A stretch of DNA of 64,000 nucleotides from Micromonospora coerulea (GCF_016598485.1 NZ_JAEMUW010000001.1:248001-312000), one strand, 5' to 3'; positions 19,077 to 28,298 are shown, counted from the first letter of the stretch. Translations and numbers: made by a program. The notes: generated by a model not told the origin, from the letters alone.

Positions 19077-19147
19077 GTGACCCGCATCAGCGCCGGGGTC
19101 CGGCTCGCCACGAAGTCGGCCAGCCGGGCCCGTTCGTCCTCGTCCAC
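19077..19147 (-). pseudogene. N-terminal remnant of an ECF (SigE-family) sigma factor
   Basis: In the 439-bp gap upstream of the Ada-AlkA gene, the minus strand reads from GTG 19147 VDEDERARLADFVASRTPAL, then MRV. This resembles the start of SigE-family ECF sigma factors (FVASRxPALxRxAYLLTGD), and a GGGAGGG ribosome-binding site lies just before the GTG. After MRV the frame turns into unrelated sequence and no region 2 or 4 follows, so only about 25 codons survive. Moderate confidence, resting on one short match. Confidence 0.4.
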
Positions 19148-19289
19148 CCACCCTCCCGCAGCTCACCGTCACAGCTACAGACGCCCCAGCTCAGGCCAGC
19201 TATCCCTGGCGTGGCAAGGGATTCCGGCGGCGAAAGTGTCGGTAGTGGTGGGTACCGTCCGGCCACCAACTCAAGAAAAGGTGCGGGGG

Positions 19290-19322
19290 ATGGCGAGCGT
19301 GGCCGGGCGAGGTGCCCGCTGA
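19290..19322 (+). CDS. Possible 10-residue leader peptide
   Basis: ATG GCG AGC GTG and onwards encodes MASVAGRGAR and stops at TGA 19320-19322, sharing its last base with the ATG of the next gene. AAGG lies 8 nt upstream. The arrangement would couple translation of the leader to the downstream gene. Nothing but layout supports it. Confidence 0.25.
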   Translation: MASVAGRGAR

Positions 19323-19780
19323 TGCGGTCGGGACGGGTACGGCTGGACCGCACGGTGGTGCAGGGCTTCTACGACCGGATGCGGCTGGTGGCGCCGGCTG
19401 CCTACGGCGCGATCGAGCGGGACCGCGCGGACGATCCGGGGCGCGCCTTCCCCGAGACCGCCTGCGGCCGGCTTGCCGGTTCGTTGGACGCGGCGGGGCT
19501 GCGCGCCCTCGGCATGTGGGCGCACCACTGGTGCGTGCGCTTCTACGACGACGACACCCGGGTCGGCCTGCGGCTGGTCCGGGAGATCGCCGGCCGGACG
19601 GGGCTGGGGTGGACCGTCGACGAGGTGCGCTGGATGCTCGACGAGTCGTACGCGGCCGGCGCGGCCGCCGCCCACCGGTTCGTGCTGCCGCGCGCCGCAG
19701 CCGCCGAGCTGCCCGCCGGGGCGCTGTCCGAGCGCCGGGATGGCCCGGCCGGCGACTGGTGGCGGCAGCTGGCCGGCTGA
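19322..19780 (+). CDS. Hypothetical protein, antisense to the exporter tail
   Basis: A 152-residue soluble protein I do not recognise. It has no signal peptide or membrane segment and is rich in aromatic and charged residues (GMWAHHWCVRFYDDDTRVGL, WTVDEVRWMLDESYAAG), which suggests a real globular fold. The ATG at 19322 has GAGG 11 nt upstream. Its last 238 bp lie antisense to the 3' end of the convergent EamA gene, an unusually large convergent overlap. Confidence 0.55.
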   Translation: MRSGRVRLDRTVVQGFYDRMRLVAPAAYGAIERDRADDPGRAFPETACGRLAGSLDAAGLRALGMWAHHWCVRFYDDDTRVGLRLVREIAGRTGLGWTVDEVRWMLDESYAAGAAAAHRFVLPRAAAAELPAGALSERRDGPAGDWWRQLAG

Positions 19781-20628
19781 CCGGGGAGCTGGCCGACCAC
19801 CATCGCGGTGACCGCCACGGCGAATCCGGCGAGCTGCACCGGGCCGAGTGCCTGGCCGAGCACCAGCCAGCCGAGCGTGGCGGCGGTCAGCGGGCTGAGC
19901 GCGCCCAGCACCGACACCCGGGTCACCGGCAGCCGCCCGACCCCCCGGAACCAGAGGGCATACGCGCCGACGGTGCCGACCAGCCCGAGCCAGGCGTACC
20001 CGAGCAGAGCGGCCGGGTCCGGCGCGGGCGGCGCGCCCTCGACCGCGGCGGCCAGCGGCACGATCAGCAGGCCGCCGGCGACGAGCTGCCAGCCCGTCGC
20101 GGCGAGGGTGCCGACTCCGGCGGGGCGGCCCCAGCGCCGGGTGAGCACCAGCCCGGTGGCCATCGCGGCGGTGCCCGCGAGGCCGGCCGCGACGCCGAGC
20201 GGGTCGAGCGCCACGCCGGGGCGCAGCACCACCAGGGCGACCCCGGCGGGCGCGGCCAGCGCGGCGAGCAGCACGGGCCGGCGGGGCCGGTCGCCGAGGG
20301 CGACCACGCTCAGCGCGGCGACCAGCAGTGGTTGCGCGGCGCCCAGCACGGCGGCGGGTCCGCCGGGCAGGCGGTACGCGGCGACGAAGAGCAGCGGGAA
20401 GAAGGCGCCGATGTTGAGCGCGCCGAGCAGGGCCGACCGCCACCACCAGGCGCCGGAGGGCCGGCGGCGGGTCAGCGCGAGCAGCAACAGCCCAGCCGGC
20501 AGGGCCCGGATCGCGCCGGACCAGAGCGGCCGGTCGGCCGGCAGCAGCTCGGAGGTGACCAGATACGTGGTGCCCCAGGCGGTCGGGGCGGCGGCGGTGA
20601 GCGCGACGTCGGTCCAGCGGCGGGCCAT
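19543..20628 (-). CDS. EamA/DMT-family transporter
   Basis: A ten-helix drug/metabolite transporter made of two EamA repeats (first repeat from AWGTTYLVTSELLPADRPLW, second from GYAWLGLVGTVGAYALWFRGV). Start ATG 20628 follows an AAAGAAGG site. The transporter fold ends near residue 285 (VAVTAMVVGQLPGQ). A further 75 or so Ser/Ala/Arg-rich residues are encoded only because no stop occurs before 19543, and this tail lies antisense to the 19322-19780 gene. It is divergent from a MarR regulator that probably controls it. Confidence 0.88.
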   Translation of the reverse strand: MARRWTDVALTAAAPTAWGTTYLVTSELLPADRPLWSGAIRALPAGLLLLALTRRRPSGAWWWRSALLGALNIGAFFPLLFVAAYRLPGGPAAVLGAAQPLLVAALSVVALGDRPRRPVLLAALAAPAGVALVVLRPGVALDPLGVAAGLAGTAAMATGLVLTRRWGRPAGVGTLAATGWQLVAGGLLIVPLAAAVEGAPPAPDPAALLGYAWLGLVGTVGAYALWFRGVGRLPVTRVSVLGALSPLTAATLGWLVLGQALGPVQLAGFAVAVTAMVVGQLPGQPASCRHQSPAGPSRRSDSAPAGSSAAAARGSTNRWAAAAPAAYDSSSIQRTSSTVHPSPVRPAISRTSRRPTRVSSS

Positions 20629-20649
20629 CGGACCTTCTTTCCTCGCGGC

Positions 20650-20677
20650 TAAGTAGCTTACTGCTAAGATAATTAGC
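20650..20677. promoter_or_regulatory. AT-rich palindromes between eamA and marR, likely MarR operators
   Basis: Two inverted repeats lie in the 73-bp divergent region: TAAG-TAG-CTTA (20650-20660) and GCTAA-GATAA-TTAGC (20663-20677). They are strongly AT-rich against the GC background and overlap possible -10 hexamers on both strands (TAAGAT on plus). This suits binding by the adjacent MarR protein. Confidence 0.6.
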
Positions 20678-20701
20678 GTCGAGCGAAAGGGGAAGGGCGA
20701 C

Positions 20702-21220
20702 GTGCGGCACAATCCGGCTGTGGCAGCGAGCGACGAGGTCGACGCGATCGTCGAGCAGTGGCGCCGGGAACGGGCCGGGATGCGGCCCGAGCCGATGGCG
20801 GTCTTCGGCCGGATCTACCGCCTGGCCCGGCTGGTCGGCGATCGCCAGGAGAGGGTGTACGCCGACTGGGGGATCGGCCGCGGCGAGTTCGACGTGCTCG
20901 CCGCGCTGCGCCGCGCCGGGGAGCCGTACACCCTCGCGCCGAAGGCGCTGGCCGCCGGGCTGATGCTCACCTCCGGCGGGATGACCGGCCGGCTCGACCG
21001 ACTGGAACGGGCCGGCCTGGTCCGCCGGGCCCCCGACCCCGCCGATAGGCGGGGGCTGCGGGTCACCCTCACCGAATCCGGCCGCCGGGTGGTCGAGGAA
21101 TCGGCCGAAGCCGGGCTGGCCGTGCAGCGGCGGATCCTGGACGCGCTGCCGCCGGCGGACCAGGAGCGCCTGGCCGACCTGCTGCGGACGCTGCTCGCCG
21201 CCGCCGAGTCGGACGCCTGA
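20702..21220 (+). CDS. MarR-family transcriptional regulator
   Basis: A 172-residue winged-helix repressor: recognition region LAAGLMLTSGGMTGRLDRLERAG, wing PDPADRRGLRVTLTESGR. The start is GTG 20702, preceded by GGGGAAGGGCGAC. It is transcribed divergently from the DMT exporter across a 73-bp gap with two AT-rich palindromes, so exporter control plus autorepression is the likely role. The ligand is unknown. Confidence 0.92.
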   Translation: MRHNPAVAASDEVDAIVEQWRRERAGMRPEPMAVFGRIYRLARLVGDRQERVYADWGIGRGEFDVLAALRRAGEPYTLAPKALAAGLMLTSGGMTGRLDRLERAGLVRRAPDPADRRGLRVTLTESGRRVVEESAEAGLAVQRRILDALPPADQERLADLLRTLLAAAESDA

Positions 21221-21323
21221 GCGGTCGGCCCGGCGGCCGGCCTCGAGGTGCCGGGCTGCGCGGGCCGGCCCTGGTGGCGGAGGATGATCGTGACCGCCCA
21301 CCATCCCACCGGGGAGGACGACC

Positions 21324-22058
21324 ATGCCCGCCAGCGAACCGACCATCGTCGCCACCAGCATGGGCTTCTCCAGCCGGCGCCGCGGCCCCTACGACGCCCA
21401 GCCCGGCCCCGTGTTCGACCTGATGGCCGACCTGGCCCAATCCGGTGACGCGCCGCGGATCTGCTACCTCAACCAGGCGGTCGGCGACCAGCCCACCTCG
21501 TTCACGCTCTTCTACGGCGCGTTCGCCGGCACCCGGTTCCGCCCGTCCCACCTGGCGCTCTTCCCGATGCCCACCGTCGAGGACGTGCGGGGCCACCTGC
21601 TCGCCCAGGACATCATCTGGGTGGGTGGGGGCAGCGTGGCCAACCTGTGCGCGGTCTGGCGGGTGCACGGCCTCGACGAGATCCTGCACGAGTGCTGGCA
21701 GGCCGGCGTGGTGCTGGGTGGAGTCTCCGCCGGGTCGATCTGCTGGCACCTCGGCGGCGCCACCGACAGCTTCGGCCCGACCCTGCGCGGTTTCACCGAC
21801 GGGCTGGGCTGGCTGCCGTACGGCAACGGCGTGCACTACGACGGCGAGGAGCAGCGGCGTCCGCTGATGCACAAGCTGGTCGGCGACGGCACGCTGCCGG
21901 TGAGCCACTGCACCGACGACGGGGTGGGGCTGGTCTACCGGGGCACCCGCCTGGTCGAGGCGGTCGCGGATCGCGAGGGCGTGGCGGCGTACGAGGTGAG
22001 CCGGGCCGAGGACGGCAGCGTCCGGGAGACCCGGATCGAGCCCCGGCTGCTCGGCTAG
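21324..22058 (+). CDS. Peptidase E (family S51)
   Basis: A cytoplasmic serine dipeptidase-type enzyme of 244 residues with the class I glutamine-amidotransferase-like fold. The nucleophile elbow is GGVSAGSICW with Ser135, preceded by DIIWVGGGSVANLC; a candidate catalytic His lies in LPVSHCTDDG. Members cut N-terminal Asp-Xaa dipeptides; specificity here is not shown. Start ATG 21324 has GGGGAGG upstream. Confidence 0.88.
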   Translation: MPASEPTIVATSMGFSSRRRGPYDAQPGPVFDLMADLAQSGDAPRICYLNQAVGDQPTSFTLFYGAFAGTRFRPSHLALFPMPTVEDVRGHLLAQDIIWVGGGSVANLCAVWRVHGLDEILHECWQAGVVLGGVSAGSICWHLGGATDSFGPTLRGFTDGLGWLPYGNGVHYDGEEQRRPLMHKLVGDGTLPVSHCTDDGVGLVYRGTRLVEAVADREGVAAYEVSRAEDGSVRETRIEPRLLG

Positions 22059-22119
22059 ACCCGATCCTCGAAGGCGGCGCAGACGGATGCCGGTCGGAAG
22101 GGGTGGGCCGGGGGCCGCG

Positions 22120-22125
22120 TAGACT
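22120..22125 (+). promoter_or_regulatory. -10 element, leaderless ychF
   Basis: TAGACT, 8 nt before the GTG at 22134; there is no ribosome-binding site between them. Confidence 0.6.
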
Positions 22126-22133
22126 GGCCGCCC

Positions 22134-23219
<1,086 letters not shown>

Positions 23220-23267
23220 AGCCGACCCGTTCCCGTTCGGCTACCACGATGACCGACTCGCCCTGCA

Positions 23268-23678
23268 TCAGCAGGAGAGAGGCGTAGTGGTGGCGGAGAT
23301 CGTGCGTGGTAAAAGCTCCTGGACAGGACGGGACAGCAGGCAGAACTCGTTGCCTTCAGGATCAGCAAGCACGACCCAGCTCACGTCGGAGGGCTGTCCC
23401 ACATCGACGCGTCGTGCACCGAGGGTGAGCAACCGGTCAAGCTCCTCCGCGGTGGACACGCCGTCGGCACGCAGGTCGAAATGCAACCGGTTCTTGATCA
23501 CCTTGCCCTCTGGCACAGCCACCACGTCGATCATCGGCCAGGAACTGTCGGAGGCTGCGATGGTGATCACCTCAGCATCCTCATCAACAACCTGCCAGCC
23601 GAGAACCGAGCACCAAAAGTCGGCGATCAGGTGTGGTCGGATGGCGTCGATGGCGATGACGGCAAGACGGCTCGGCAT
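23268..23678 (-). CDS. VOC (glyoxalase/bleomycin-resistance-like) family protein
   Basis: A 136-residue protein with two beta-alpha-beta-beta-beta modules (IAIDAIRPHLIADFWCSVLGW; KNRLHFDLRADG; SWVVLADPEGNEFCLLSRP). The His and Glu of HFDL and GNEFCLL fit possible metal ligands. ATG 23678 is preferred; a GTG six codons upstream is in frame. GAGAAT 6 nt before the ATG could be a -10 element. GC is a little lower than in the neighbouring ychF. The reaction is unknown. Confidence 0.8.
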   Translation of the reverse strand: MPSRLAVIAIDAIRPHLIADFWCSVLGWQVVDEDAEVITIAASDSSWPMIDVVAVPEGKVIKNRLHFDLRADGVSTAEELDRLLTLGARRVDVGQPSDVSWVVLADPEGNEFCLLSRPVQELLPRTISATTTPLSC

Positions 23679-23946
23679 GCCGTCATTCTCACCCACCCGC
23701 GGCGATGCACCTGCCCCAGCGCGGCGCTCGTCTCGACACAGCCGACCAGATCAAGCACCACAGCCGACGAGTTCGATGCAGGCTCTAGACGGCCTTGTCC
23801 GGGCATTCATGCTCCAAGTCATCGACGCCGGCGCATGAGCCCTGCAGGTCCCGAGATCGACACGCCTCCACCAGAATTGTCGTGTCTCAGGACCTCCGTG
23901 ACAGATTGGACGCTCCTATTTCCTCAAGTGGGGCGGGTTGCCCGGC

Positions 23947-24258
23947 TCAGGCGAGTCCGTAGAGCCGGTTGAGGTCGAGTAGGTGGTGACCGAGGACCGA
24001 GGAGGCATGTAGGTCGAGCACGAGGACCAGGAACACGTTGGGTGTCTCGCAGTCGACCAGGACGTGTTGGTGTGCCCCGTCTGACTGCCAGGCGTAGGTG
24101 ACGCGGCCTTCGGAGAAGTCGTGCCCGTTGAAGTCGTCTTCGGGGATGGAGTCGAAGTAGGGCCAGAAGTCGAAGGGGGGTTCCTGGTCCGGGCCCACTC
24201 TTGTGGGGTGGGGTCCCATCGTTGCCTTGTATTCGTCCTCAGTCAGTAGCGGTGGCAC
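23947..24258 (-). CDS. Hypothetical protein
   Basis: A 103-residue acidic protein (LTEDEYKATMGPHP, PFDFWPYFDSIPEDDFNGHD, VLVDCETPNVFLVLVLDL, HHLLDLNRLYGL) that looks like a compact conserved actinobacterial protein of unknown function. The start is GTG 24258 with no clear ribosome-binding site. It overlaps the end of the transposase remnant by 16 bp. The 268 bp between it and the VOC gene hold nothing I can support. Confidence 0.55.
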   Translation of the reverse strand: MPPLLTEDEYKATMGPHPTRVGPDQEPPFDFWPYFDSIPEDDFNGHDFSEGRVTYAWQSDGAHQHVLVDCETPNVFLVLVLDLHASSVLGHHLLDLNRLYGLA

Positions 24259-24449
24259 CAGGCAAGGATGCCTGGTCCAGAGGTGGCGACGCGAGCGAGG
24301 TGGAAGGTTTCACGTGCGATGTAACGCTTGAGGCATCGCATGATCTCGGTCTTGGTCTTGCCCTCTGCGGTTCGGCGGGTCACGTAGTCCTTGGTGGGCT
24401 GGTGGCAGCGCATGCGGACGAGGGTGATGCGACGGGATGGGCAACTCAC
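24243..24449 (-). pseudogene. C-terminal remnant of an IS110-family transposase
   Basis: The frame reads MRCHQPTKDYVTRRTAEGKT and continues KTEIMRCLKRYIARE, which matches the conserved C-terminal tail of IS110-family transposases (RTAEGKxKxEIxRCLKRYxARE). The catalytic DEDD domain and the rest of the element are absent, and the reading frame simply opens with an incidental GTG. No terminal repeats are visible, as expected for IS110. It marks a past insertion and deletion at this spot. Confidence 0.7.
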
Positions 24450-24502
24450 CGCCCACTCCTCCGCAGGTCAGCGGCCCTGACCGGGATCGCTGTTGCCGCG
24501 AT

Positions 24503-24530
24503 CAGGGCCGGTACAGCAGGGCCGGTACCA
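24503..24530 (+). repeat. 14-bp tandem duplication
   Basis: CAGGGCCGGTACAG is followed directly by CAGGGCCGGTACCA, differing only in the last two bases. It lies upstream of the DHFR-like gene and next to the transposase remnant. Confidence 0.6.
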
Positions 24531-24608
24531 AACCCGTCCAGAGGCGGCCGTCCCGGTCTGGTCGCGGTTGTAGTAGTTGAACGTGGTGGGCAGTGGCAAG
24601 ATTGCGCG

Positions 24609-25166
24609 ATGGCCAACCTCATCTACTCGGCGATCGCCTCGCTCGATGGCTTCACCGCTGATGGCAACGGCGACTTCGACTGGGCGGCGCCCGACGAGGA
24701 GGTGCACGCCTTCGTCAACGACAAGGAACGGCCGGTAGGCACCTACCTTTACGGGCGCCGGATGTACGAGACGATGGTCTACTGGGAGACCGCCTCCACC
24801 GGCGAGGACCAGCCGGCCGTCGTGCGTGACTACGCGCGGATCTGGCAGGCGGCCGACAAGGTCGTCTACTCGTCGACGCTGGACGCGGTCTCCAGCGCGC
24901 GGACCCGGCTTGAGCGGGAGTTCGACCCGGACGCCGTCCGCCGGCTGAAAAAGGCTGCGGGGCGGGACGTCACCGTCGGGGGTCCGGGGCTCGCGGCGCA
25001 CGCGCTCGCGGCCGGCCTGGTGGACGAGTGCCAGCTCTTCCTCAACCCCGTCGTGGTGGGCGGGGGAACGCGCGCGTTGCCCGCCGGTCTCCACCTTGAG
25101 CTGGAACTGCTGGAAGAGCGCCGGTTCGGCAACGGCGTGGTCTACCTGCGATACCGGGTCGGCTAG
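24609..25166 (+). CDS. Dihydrofolate reductase family protein (RibD C-terminal fold)
   Basis: A 185-residue NADPH-dependent reductase-like protein: LIYSAIASLDGFTADGNGDFDW at the N-terminus, LYGRRMYETMVYWE, and VGGPGLAAHALAAGLVDE followed by LNPVVVGGGTRAL. This is the stand-alone RibD_C/YwjB type, not a housekeeping DHFR. Start ATG 24609; AAGATT 5 nt before it is a possible -10. A single-gene unit of unknown substrate. Confidence 0.85.
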   Translation: MANLIYSAIASLDGFTADGNGDFDWAAPDEEVHAFVNDKERPVGTYLYGRRMYETMVYWETASTGEDQPAVVRDYARIWQAADKVVYSSTLDAVSSARTRLEREFDPDAVRRLKKAAGRDVTVGGPGLAAHALAAGLVDECQLFLNPVVVGGGTRALPAGLHLELELLEERRFGNGVVYLRYRVG

Positions 25167-25329
25167 ATCAGCACAGCAGCCAAGTACAGCAACGACCACG
25201 CCGAACCAGACCCCCGGGGGACAGGCGGGGAGAGTGCAGGCGTAGCCGAATGTCAGCGGCACCTCCGTGACACGATCGGCCAGAGCGCGTTCGGCAGGGA
25301 GCTGGAGGCCGTGGCTTCCATGAGGAACC

Positions 25330-25842
25330 ATGTCGGCCATGACCTCACCTACACCCGACAGGGACCGACCTGCTGGCGACCAGCACATCAAAATCTGGTT
25401 CCGGTTCGTCCCTCGGGAGGGGTGGCTCCCCTACGACAGAGAGGGCCTTTGGGCGGTTGCTGTCGGCGCTGACACAGCTCGTATCAGCAACGTCCCCTTT
25501 CTTCAGGAGGGCGTGGCCGAGGGGGATGTCGTGCGCTTCACGACGGACCCCGACGGAGTCCATTGGGCGACCGAGCGAGTCGAGCCGTCGGGCAACTGCA
25601 CAGTCAGAGTTCTGCCGATTCCTCATGGCCCGCTCGGGCGCAGTGCCCGAGCGGTACACGACCGCCTGGCGCCCTTCGGCCTCGGGGGCGAGGCCTTCAG
25701 CCATGAGCTGCCGCTTGTCGCCCTCAACGTGCCGGCGGATGCCGACTTCACGGCGATCAAGGCGACGCTGCTTCGTGGCCAGGCGGAGGGCTGGTGGCAC
25801 TTCGAAGCCGCTTGCGTGACTGACAACTGGCGAGCCGCCTGA
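25330..25842 (+). CDS. DUF4265 domain-containing protein
   Basis: A 170-residue soluble protein with the DUF4265 pattern: LWAVAVGADTARISNVPFLQ, GVAEGDVVRF, and a C-terminal WWHFEAACVTDNW. Function is unknown; in other bacteria such proteins occur near toxin or contact-dependent systems, which is not evident here. Start ATG 25330 has GAGGA just upstream; ATG 25339 is an alternative. Codon use is less GC-biased than in core genes, suggesting acquisition. Confidence 0.7.
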   Translation: MSAMTSPTPDRDRPAGDQHIKIWFRFVPREGWLPYDREGLWAVAVGADTARISNVPFLQEGVAEGDVVRFTTDPDGVHWATERVEPSGNCTVRVLPIPHGPLGRSARAVHDRLAPFGLGGEAFSHELPLVALNVPADADFTAIKATLLRGQAEGWWHFEAACVTDNWRAA

Positions 25843-26315
25843 ACGCCCCGACATGTCACATGTCACGCAGGTCCTGATACCAACCCGGGCGGCGACGGAC
25901 CAACGGCCGAGGTGGCAGACGGGCGCGGACCGGCCCGGACGAAGCGACCAGAACTCACAAGCGAGGGGCCGAGCGGCGGACGCCTGGCTCGTCGCCCGAC
26001 CATCTCGCGCCGGGCGCGATCAGCGCTGACAGGCCAGACCTTGCTCCTCGACGAAGCCTGGACGCTGGTTAGGCCCGGTTTAGTGCCCGAACCGACCTTC
26101 ACGCAGACCGGGGAGCGCATCGGTCTAGCCGCCGAAAGCCTTGGCCATCAGCGTAAGGCGGTCGGCCGGCGCTTCTGGGTGACGAGGGCTGTGCTGGTTG
26201 AGGCAGGCGAGCAGCCTCTGCTCTCGGTCGATCGCCGTCGCCCCCGAATCGATGGCTTGCGCTCCTAGTGGTCGCTGTACGCCGGATGGTGTCCGGATCG
26301 CCATAGGATTCGTGG
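25843..26315. other. 473-bp stretch without a supportable gene
   Basis: Both strands carry only open frames of low-complexity composition with poor codon bias; a plus frame at 25912-26268 matches nothing I know. Base composition is less GC-rich than in flanking core genes, consistent with a decayed accessory locus. Confidence 0.4.
26304..26309 (+). promoter_or_regulatory. -10 element, leaderless small gene
   Basis: TAGGAT, 6 nt before the GTG at 26316. Confidence 0.5.
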
Positions 26316-26540
26316 GTGGAAGAAGAGATCGTCCTCCATCTCGACCGGACGACAGCGAAGTACTTGGCGTACATGCTCTACGACGTTGGCGAGCACTCGG
26401 CGGCCGGAGCGCGCATTGCCCCCATGTCCACCGACGAGAGTGTCCGGCTCGGGGAAGTTCTCCGGGCGCTCTGGCGTGAGCTCGGTATCCCGCAGCCGTA
26501 CGTCACGGACAGCGTCGCCGAGAGGCCGAGACGCATCTGA
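26316..26540 (+). CDS. Small hypothetical protein (74 aa)
   Basis: A 74-residue acidic, helical-looking protein (EEEIVLHLDRTTAKYLAYML, STDESVRLGEVLRALWRELG). No known domain is recognised. Start GTG 26316 lies 6 nt after a TAGGAT hexamer, the leaderless pattern seen across the window, which supports this start and the reality of the gene. It stands alone between unannotatable sequence and a GNAT gene. Confidence 0.55.
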   Translation: MEEEIVLHLDRTTAKYLAYMLYDVGEHSAAGARIAPMSTDESVRLGEVLRALWRELGIPQPYVTDSVAERPRRI

Positions 26541-26670
26541 CGTCGTGTGCAGGGAAGCTGCTACACAGGACAACCGGACGGAAGCGAGTTCAGGTGTAGC
26601 GCAGCTGCGGTGAGCAGCGCGAGCGCGGGAACGAGACTCAGGACCAACCGGACAAGACAGCGAGCCCTCG

Positions 26671-27327
26671 TCACCGCCTTCTTTGAGACGTAGCGCGGCG
26701 GGGCTGGAAGTCGAGTCGCATCACCACGCGCCGGCGGGTCGGCCGGCTCACCTCGGCGAACCCGGCGTCGGCGAAGATGCCGCGGCTGCCGACGTATAGC
26801 TCGCCCCAGGTGATCGTCTTGCCGGGCACCGTGATCATCGGATAGCCCTCCACGGCTCGGGCGCCACGCTCCCGGGCGAAGTCGACGGCCGCGGCGGCGA
26901 GCGCGCCGCTGACGCCGCGCCGGCGGAAACCGACGCGGGTGACGAAGCAGGTCACCGCCCAGACGCCGTCGTCGGCCGGGTCCTCGTCGCGGCCGGCCCA
27001 CACGACCCGGCTGCCCAGCAGGTGCACGTAGACGGAGCGCGGCTGGACGGCGCACCAGCCGGCGGGCTCGCCGTCGAGGTAGGCGACCAGGCCGCTCGTC
27101 GTGCGGGCCCGGGGCTGGCCGCACCGGGTCTCCTCGCGCTGCCGCCGGGTGCGTTCCTCGACCGACTGCGCCCGCCACTCGGCCGGGGTGCTCTGGAACC
27201 ACTGGCACTGGCACTCCGCCGCGCTGCCCCGCGTGCCGAAGACGGCCTGGAGGTCCTGCCAGCTCGCCTTGTTGGCGGGCACGACGGTGATCGCGGCGTC
27301 CCCGGCCTTCCCGGTCGTGTCCGCCAT
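26671..27327 (-). CDS. GNAT family N-acetyltransferase
   Basis: A 218-residue acetyl-CoA-dependent acetyltransferase. The acetyl-CoA-binding motif A region is VTCFVTRVGFRRRGVSGALA (V-x-x-x-R-R-x-G), with catalytic-fold strands GWCAVQPRSVYVHLL before it and GFAEVSRPTRRRVVMRLDF at the end. CQCQWF near residue 38 is typical of a subfamily often annotated only as GNAT. Start ATG 27327 is the first residue matching homologous layout, though the frame is open upstream. Confidence 0.85.
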   Translation of the reverse strand: MADTTGKAGDAAITVVPANKASWQDLQAVFGTRGSAAECQCQWFQSTPAEWRAQSVEERTRRQREETRCGQPRARTTSGLVAYLDGEPAGWCAVQPRSVYVHLLGSRVVWAGRDEDPADDGVWAVTCFVTRVGFRRRGVSGALAAAAVDFARERGARAVEGYPMITVPGKTITWGELYVGSRGIFADAGFAEVSRPTRRRVVMRLDFQPRRATSQRRR

Positions 27328-27431
27328 GGTCGCCGCACCGTCCCTTCGGATTCGGCCGCGCCCCGGCGACGCCACGACGAAGAGGTTGCCCACGGGGTGC
27401 CCGGACGTCAAGAAGGTCGCGACGGCGTCGG

Positions 27432-28172
27432 TCAGTCGGCCGGCCTCTCCCACACCGAGACGTGCTGCCGGCTCTCGCTGGTGAACGGCTCCCCGGTCCA
27501 CCCGTCCCAGCGGTCGCACAGGCGGAGCCCGGCGAGCTGCGCCATCAGGTCGAGCTCCGCCGGCCAGACGTACCGGAACGGAATCGAGCGGTGTTCGGCG
27601 CGACCGTCGACCACCCGGACGTAGTTGGAGCTCGTCGCCTGGGTGGCCACGTCGTAGATGTCGTAGGCCCAGCCGGTCGGGCCGACCCGGAACGGCACGA
27701 CGTTCTGGCCGGGCGGGAGCCGGCGCAACTCGGGGACCAGGACCTCGATGACGAAGCGACCACCGGGCGCCAGATGCGCGGCGACGTTTCGGAAGCAGCC
27801 GACCTGGGTCTCCTGGCTGGTCAGGTTCATGATGGTGTTGAAGACCAGGTACGCCAGCGAGAACGTCCCGTCCACCCTGGTCGTGGCGAAGTCGCCGATC
27901 GTCACGTCGATCGCGTCGCCGCCCGGCTTGGCCCGCAACCGGGCGACCATCGCCCGGGACAGGTCGATGCCGTGGACGGGCACGCCGCGACGGGCGAGTG
28001 GCAGCGCGACGCGCCCAGTGCCAATGCCCAGTTCGAGGGCACGGCCCGCACCGGCGAGGTCCGCGAGCACGTCCACCGTCGTCGCCACGACGTCGGGGTC
28101 GAACATCTCGATGGTCCGGTCGTCGTAGGCCGCCGCCACTTGCTCGCCGAAGTATCCATCCGTGTCGTGCAT
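27432..28172 (-). CDS. Class I SAM-dependent methyltransferase
   Basis: A 246-residue Rossmann methyltransferase: motif I ALELGIGTGRVALPL near residue 45, motif II VHGIDLSRAMV, and FSLAYLVFNTIMNL plus GGRFVIEV further on. The substrate is unknown. The ATG at 28172 is preceded by TACGGT 6 nt upstream, so it is probably leaderless, and it is divergent from the GNAT at 28311. Confidence 0.88.
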   Translation of the reverse strand: MHDTDGYFGEQVAAAYDDRTIEMFDPDVVATTVDVLADLAGAGRALELGIGTGRVALPLARRGVPVHGIDLSRAMVARLRAKPGGDAIDVTIGDFATTRVDGTFSLAYLVFNTIMNLTSQETQVGCFRNVAAHLAPGGRFVIEVLVPELRRLPPGQNVVPFRVGPTGWAYDIYDVATQATSSNYVRVVDGRAEHRSIPFRYVWPAELDLMAQLAGLRLCDRWDGWTGEPFTSESRQHVSVWERPAD

Positions 28173-28178
28173 CGCCGG

Positions 28179-28184
28179 ACCGTA
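28179..28184 (-). promoter_or_regulatory. -10 element, leaderless methyltransferase gene
   Basis: TACGGT on the minus strand, 6 nt before the ATG at 28172. Confidence 0.5.
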
Positions 28185-28298
28185 CCGCGCGGGCCGCGCC
28201 GACGCCGCCGATTAACCCGCGCCTGTGGATCCGAGCGCCGTCGACCGGTTGTGGCGGCAGCCCTCCGAACGCGGGCGGCGTGATCCGGGCCGGTGCAA

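Noticed and set aside
24243..24449. Functional IS110 transposase
   Set aside because: Only the C-terminal about 50 residues are present; the catalytic domain is missing.
25912..26268. 118-codon plus-strand open frame
   Set aside because: No recognisable motif, weak codon bias and no ribosome-binding site.
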